DNA from: Lacrimispora saccharolytica
GTDB lineage: Bacteria > Bacillota > Clostridia > Lachnospirales > Lachnospiraceae
Direction of reading: 5' to 3'
NCBI GenBank assembly: GCA_016899975.1
Contig: JACJJN010000001.1
Location: forward strand, 1 to 64,000
DNA: 64,000 bases
Part shown: one piece after another, positions 60,212-64,000 of the stretch
How the letters are laid out: each line of letters begins with the position of its first letter
Position numbering within the stretch: position 1 is the stretch's first letter
Position numbers and translations under genes: made by a program
The notes under the pieces: model-generated
Told to the model about the DNA's origin: nothing
What the model saw: only the letters and a program-made list of their open reading frames with translations
Databases searched by the model: none

Positions 60212-61696
60212 ATGGGAAAACCAACTGGATTTTTAGAATATCAACGTGTGGACGGGGCCTGCGTTCCTCCTCTGGAGCGCATCAGGAACTTTAACGAATT
60301 TCACCGCGGCCTTGCGCCAAAAGAACAGCAGCTCCAGGGAGCCCGCTGTATGGCATGCGGCGTGCCTTTCTGCCAGTCCGGACGCATGATTTCCGGCATG
60401 GCTTCCGGCTGCCCCCTGAATAATCTGGTGCCGGAGTGGAACGATCTGGTGTATCATGGAAACTGGGAGCAGGCGTACTATCGCCTGGAAAAAACCAACT
60501 GTTTTCCGGAGTTTACTTCCAGAGTATGCCCGGCACTGTGCGAGGCTGCCTGCACCTGCAACCTCAACGGAGATCCGGTGGCGACGAAAGCCAACGAGCG
60601 TGCCATTATTGAAAACGCCTGGAACACCGGACTGATCCGTCCGAACCCGCCCAAAATCCGCACAGGAAAAAAAGTAGCCGTTGTCGGCAGCGGCCCTTCC
60701 GGGCTTGCCGCCGCCATGCAGCTGAACCGCAGAGGACACCAGGTGACAGTGTTTGAACGCCATGACAGGATCGGAGGTCTTCTTCGGTATGGAATTCCGA
60801 ACATGAAACTGGAAAAGGATGTGATCGACCGAAGGATCCGCCTGATGGAAGAGGAAGGCATCACCTTTGTGACAAACACGGACATTGGAAAAGACCGGAA
60901 AGCGAAAGAGCTTCTGAAAGAATTTGACCGCGTTCTGCTGTGCTGCGGCGCCTCCCACCCAAGAGATATCCAGGCTCCCGGAAGAGAGGCAAAAGGAATC
61001 TGGTTTGCGGTGGACTTTCTCCGCACCGTGACGAAAAGTCTGCTGGATTCGGAACTTCAGGACGGACAGGTGCCGAAGATCCGCGGAAAACATGTTGTCG
61101 TCATCGGAGGCGGCGACACCGGCAACGACTGTGTCGGCACGGCAATTCGTCTGGGCGCAAAATCCGTAGTGCAGCTGGAAATGATGCCGCAGCCGCCGCT
61201 GACCCGCGCGGAAAACAATCCGTGGCCGGAATGGCCGAGAGTCTGCAAGATAGATTACGGACAGGAAGAAGCCATCGCCGTTTTCGGTCATGATCCAAGG
61301 ATTTATCAGGCCACCGTCTCTGAATTTATCAAAAACAAGAAGGGAGATCTGACCCATCTGAAGATCGTTCACCTGGAACCGCAGAAAGACGAAAAGACCG
61401 GACGCACTGTGATGACACCCGTTCCGGAATCGGAAAAACAGATTCCCGCCGACCTTGTACTCATAGCCGCCGGCTTTCTGGGCGCGGAAAAGTATATTAC
61501 CGATGATTTTCAGGTAGCGCTCACCGCCCGCACCAATGTCATGACCGACGACGGCGGCTATCAGACCAGCGTTCCCAACGTCTTTACCGCCGGAGATATG
61601 CACAGGGGCCAGTCTCTGGTAGTCTGGGCAATCCGCGAAGGCCGTGAGGCAGCAAGAACAGTGGATGAATCTTTGATGGGCTACTCTAACCTTTGA
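60212..61696 (+). CDS. gltD: glutamate synthase small subunit
   Basis: A 494-residue flavoprotein that passes electrons from NAD(P)H to GltB. The N-terminal Fe-S region has CMACGVPFC and [12 protein letters not shown]. The FAD motif is [12 protein letters not shown] and the pyridine nucleotide motif is [12 protein letters not shown]. The end shows [18 protein letters not shown]. It lies nine bases after gltB. Confidence 0.96.
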   Translation: MGKPTGFLEYQRVDGACVPPLERIRNFNEFHRGLAPKEQQLQGARCMACGVPFCQSGRMISGMASGCPLNNLVPEWNDLVYHGNWEQAYYRLEKTNCFPEFTSRVCPALCEAACTCNLNGDPVATKANERAIIENAWNTGLIRPNPPKIRTGKKVAVVGSGPSGLAAAMQLNRRGHQVTVFERHDRIGGLLRYGIPNMKLEKDVIDRRIRLMEEEGITFVTNTDIGKDRKAKELLKEFDRVLLCCGASHPRDIQAPGREAKGIWFAVDFLRTVTKSLLDSELQDGQVPKIRGKHVVVIGGGDTGNDCVGTAIRLGAKSVVQLEMMPQPPLTRAENNPWPEWPRVCKIDYGQEEAIAVFGHDPRIYQATVSEFIKNKKGDLTHLKIVHLEPQKDEKTGRTVMTPVPESEKQIPADLVLIAAGFLGAEKYITDDFQVALTARTNVMTDDGGYQTSVPNVFTAGDMHRGQSLVVWAIREGREAARTVDESLMGYSNL

Positions 61697-61712
61697 AATT
61701 TTATATGTTTTA

Positions 61713-61742
61713 ATGACAAAACCCGGCAAATCGGGATATAAT
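61713..61742 (+). promoter_or_regulatory. promoter of glnA
   Basis: ATGACA (61713-61718), an 18-base spacer and TATAAT (61737-61742) lie just after gltD, so glnA can be transcribed separately. Confidence 0.65.
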
Positions 61743-61748
61743 GAAATC

Positions 61749-61864
61749 AAAATCGCTGCTGTTCGGCGCAGTATGCCGAACAACAGCTGAAAAATTCAGG
61801 AAAGGAGAGTGCCTTCCGGGTTCCTTGCCGGCTTTGGCAGAAACTGGAAGGCCGCCGTCAGGAA
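61749..61864 (+). promoter_or_regulatory. structured leader of glnA, class not recognised
   Basis: Two hairpins are visible: CTGTTCGGC/GCCGAACA.CAG around GCAGTAT (61757-61792), and GCCTTCC/GGAAGGC (61811-61853) enclosing a TTGCC/GGCAG stem. I do not see the glutamine riboswitch consensus, nor the paired six-base loops with A1 and G4 expected for ANTAR targets. The second hairpin is close to the start codon and might control translation. Confidence 0.5.
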
Positions 61865-63196
61865 ATGTCAGAATACACGAAAAAACAGATCCTCGCCATG
61901 GCGGAGGAAGAGGATGTGGAATTCATCCGCCTCCAGTTTACCGACATGAGCGGTACGATGAAAAACATGGCGATCACTGCCGGACAGCTGGAAAAAGCAC
62001 TGGAGAACAAATGTACCTTCGACGGTTCTTCCTTCGAAGGGTTTGCCGGAATTGAAGAATCCGATATGTATCTCCATCCGGATCCGGATACCTTCGCCAT
62101 CCTGCCATGGCGTCCCCAGCAGGGAAAAGTGGCACGCCTGATCTGTGATGTTTACGACCAGAATGGAAAACGATACGAGGGAAGTTCCAGAGCCATCCTG
62201 CAGAATGTACTGGAGCAGGCAAAGGCAATGGGAATCGAAGCGCAGACAGCGCCGGAGTGCGAATTCTTTCTCTTTCACACAGATGAAGACGGGATGGCAA
62301 CCGTGACCACTCACGACAAGGCAGGCTATCTGGATCTCGGTCCTCTGGATCTTGGTGAAAACGCCAGAAGAGACATGGTGCTTACCCTGGAAGAGCTGGG
62401 GATCGGGGTAAAATCCTCCTTCCACGAAGTGGCTCCCGCCCAGCATGAACTGGATTTTCTTCCCGTTTCCGCCCTGCAAAGCGCAGACCAGATCATGACT
62501 TTCAAGTTCGCCGTACGGATGATCGCCAAACGGCATGGCCTTCACGCAACGTTTATGCCAAAACCGAAGGCCGGCGTACACGGATCCGGCATGCATCTGC
62601 ATTTTTCCCTGGAAAAAGACGGACGGGATCTGTTCCGGGATGAGAAAGACCCCATGGGTCTGAGCCGGGAAGCTTATTTCTTTATCGGAGGCATCATGCA
62701 GCATATCTGTGGAATCACCGCGATCGCCAATCCGCTGGTCAACTCCTACAAACGGCTGGTGCCTGGTTTCAGCGCGCCGGTCTATGTGGCGTGGTCCGGA
62801 CGCAACCGCAGTTCCCTGATCCGTATCCCCGATGCCCATGACGGACTGACACGCATCGAACTGCGTTCGCCGGACCCGTCGGCAAACCCATATCTTGTGC
62901 TTGCCGTCTGCCTTGCCGCCGGCCTGGACGGAATTCAGAAGCAGACCCTTCCGCCGGAACCCGTGACGGAAAACATTTTTGAAATGAGCGAACGGGAAAA
63001 AGCCAGCCGGGGAATCACCATGCTTCCCTCCAACCTGGGAGAGGCGCTTGACGCTCTGGAACAGGATGCCTTCCTCTGCAGCGTACTGGGTGAAACCTTT
63101 GCCTCCCGGTATATCAGCGCGAAAAAACAGGAATGGCTGGAATACATCCCTCAGGTATCCTCCTGGGAGATTGAACGGTATCTGCACCGTATCTGA
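61865..63196 (+). CDS. glnA: glutamine synthetase type I
   Basis: A 443-residue ligase that forms glutamine from glutamate and ammonium. Beta-grasp and catalytic domains are present: FDGSSFEGFAG, the metal-binding APECEFFLF and HEVAPAQHELDF, the ATP signature KPKAGVHGSGMHLH and NRSSLIRIP. The length puts it in the GSI-alpha group of low-GC Gram-positives, regulated by feedback rather than adenylylation. It is followed 23 bases later by an ANTAR regulator gene, an arrangement known in clostridia. Confidence 0.96.
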   Translation: MSEYTKKQILAMAEEEDVEFIRLQFTDMSGTMKNMAITAGQLEKALENKCTFDGSSFEGFAGIEESDMYLHPDPDTFAILPWRPQQGKVARLICDVYDQNGKRYEGSSRAILQNVLEQAKAMGIEAQTAPECEFFLFHTDEDGMATVTTHDKAGYLDLGPLDLGENARRDMVLTLEELGIGVKSSFHEVAPAQHELDFLPVSALQSADQIMTFKFAVRMIAKRHGLHATFMPKPKAGVHGSGMHLHFSLEKDGRDLFRDEKDPMGLSREAYFFIGGIMQHICGITAIANPLVNSYKRLVPGFSAPVYVAWSGRNRSSLIRIPDAHDGLTRIELRSPDPSANPYLVLAVCLAAGLDGIQKQTLPPEPVTENIFEMSEREKASRGITMLPSNLGEALDALEQDAFLCSVLGETFASRYISAKKQEWLEYIPQVSSWEIERYLHRI

Positions 63197-63219
63197 CAGA
63201 CACATAAGGGGCGATTCGA

Positions 63220-63771
63220 ATGAGCAGTATTTTAGTGGCATTTCCAAAACAGGAGGACGGGAAACGTATCGCTCGGCTGCTTTCCGGATATGGATTTTCT
63301 GTCGACCACATCTGCACGACCGCCGCTCAGGCGCTGAGCGAAATGAATCAGCTGAGCGGCGGCGTCATCATCTGCGGCTACCGGCTGCCGGACATGTTTT
63401 TTTCAGAGCTGGTGGAATGTATGCCGCCCACCTTTGAAATGCTTCTGGTGGCTTCGGAGCGGACCCTGGGACAGATGGACAGCAGCGGCGTCATGGCGCT
63501 TTCCATGCCGCTGAAGGCATGCGATCTCGCCGAGACGCTCCAGATGATGCTTCGGCCGAGAAAAAAGAAACGTACGCCCGACCGGAAAAAGAGAAACCCG
63601 AAAGAACAGCAGACGATAGACTCAGCCAAAAGCCTGCTGATGGAACGGAATCATCTGACGGAGGACGAGGCGCACCGTTATCTGCAGAAATGCAGTATGG
63701 ACAGCGGCACCAATCTGGTGGAGACCGCACAGATGGTGCTGGCATTAATGGATTTTGAAAGGAACGGATAA
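63220..63771 (+). CDS. ANTAR-domain antiterminator with degenerate receiver (NitR-like)
   Basis: A 183-residue protein. The first 110 residues have the receiver fold pattern, but the position of the phospho-acceptor Asp is Gly53 (VIICGYRLPD), so classic phosphorylation is not expected. A Lys/Arg-rich linker leads to the ANTAR RNA-binding domain (about residues 125-180: IDSAKSLLMERNHLTEDEAH, RYLQKCSMDSGTNLVETAQMVL). ANTAR proteins bind paired hairpins in nascent mRNA and prevent termination. Its place directly after glnA and near gltBD matches NitR-type nitrogen regulators of clostridia, so glnA and gltB leaders are likely targets. dapL follows one base later. Confidence 0.88.
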   Translation: MSSILVAFPKQEDGKRIARLLSGYGFSVDHICTTAAQALSEMNQLSGGVIICGYRLPDMFFSELVECMPPTFEMLLVASERTLGQMDSSGVMALSMPLKACDLAETLQMMLRPRKKKRTPDRKKRNPKEQQTIDSAKSLLMERNHLTEDEAHRYLQKCSMDSGTNLVETAQMVLALMDFERNG

Positions 63772-63772
63772 C

Positions 63773-64000
63773 ATGTTTAAGATCAACGATAATTACCTGA
63801 AACTTCCCGGCAGCTACCTTTTTTCCACGATCGCGAAAAAAATAGCCGCCTACTCCGAAGCGCACCCGGACGCGGACATCATCCGTCTGGGCATCGGAGA
63901 CGTCACACAGCCCATTGCTCCGGCAATCATCGAAGCCGTTCACAAAGCGGCGGACGAAATGGGCACAGAAGCAGGATTTCACGGCTATGCGCCGGATCTC
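63773..64000 (+). CDS. dapL: LL-diaminopimelate aminotransferase, N-terminal part (cut by window edge)
   Basis: The first 76 codons read MFKINDNYLKLPGSYLF, STIAKKIAAYSEAHP, IIRLGIGDVTQP and FHGYAPD, the characteristic start of DapL, a PLP enzyme that makes LL-diaminopimelate directly from tetrahydrodipicolinate for lysine and cell wall synthesis. The PLP lysine lies beyond the window. It starts one base after the ANTAR stop, suggesting co-transcription. Confidence 0.92.
   Translation, partial: MFKINDNYLKLPGSYLFSTIAKKIAAYSEAHPDADIIRLGIGDVTQPIAPAIIEAVHKAADEMGTEAGFHGYAPDL

Noticed and set aside
61749-61864. Glutamine riboswitch or ANTAR target in the glnA leader
   Set aside because: The conserved glnA-motif core is not visible and the hairpin loops are not six bases with A1 and G4, so only an unclassified structured leader is reported.
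1-64000. CRISPR arrays, rRNA operons, complete insertion sequences
   Set aside because: No regularly spaced direct repeats of 24-40 bases, no rRNA-like sequence and no transposase frame with terminal inverted repeats was found on reading through.

Overview
The window reads as chromosomal DNA of an anaerobic gut-type Firmicute, most likely Lachnospiraceae. The support is moderate GC with AT-rich promoters of sigma-A type, a T-box leader before leuS, the yicC-remA-gmk-rpoZ-rimO-pgsA-cinA order, RqcH, Fe-S aldo/keto reductases, a permuted GH3 enzyme, a Csp-like subtilase, and an ANTAR antiterminator next to glnA. The species is not resolvable from the sequence alone.

Layout. 1-4.9 kb is an accessory, decayed stretch: the tail of an unknown gene, a truncated tyrosine recombinase, two MATE exporters and a nitroreductase behind an attenuated leader, then two more fragments (a recombinase tail and the first codons of a cytidylate-kinase-like gene). 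5-14.1 kb holds two ABC export systems separated by a NarL-type two-component pair. 14.3-15.9 kb carries a helix-turn-helix/PurM-like fusion and a broken aldo/keto reductase. 16-18.6 kb is an aromatic amino acid operon (Nudix, DAHP synthase, prephenate dehydrogenase, reading leftwards). 19.1-21.2 kb is an EF-G paralog. 21.3-23.2 kb is a marR-leader-MFS unit with the layout of translational attenuation. 23.4-30.3 kb has an aldolase, a carboxylesterase, aroA and T-box-controlled leuS. 30.4-38.2 kb has sugar genes (PfkB kinase, AraC regulator, permuted GH3), an Fe-S aldo/keto reductase, two degraded regulators, a shortened DUF1848 gene and tRNA-Gly(CCC). 38.4-48.8 kb is core housekeeping. 49-52 kb has small unknown proteins, a Cys/Gly-rich protein and a Csp-like protease. 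52-64 kb holds purF, pyrG, and gltB-gltD-glnA-ANTAR followed by the start of dapL: nucleotide synthesis and ammonium assimilation.

The most notable non-gene signals are: (i) a 60-nt structured intergenic repeat in three same-strand copies with paired compensatory changes; (ii) a seven-codon leader ORF before the MFS gene with three alternative pairings, one covering the ribosome binding site; (iii) consensus promoters followed almost at once by intrinsic terminators before the nitroreductase/MATE operon and before purF; (iv) a chain of deletion or frameshift scars across the accessory parts. No insertion sequence, CRISPR array or rRNA was seen.
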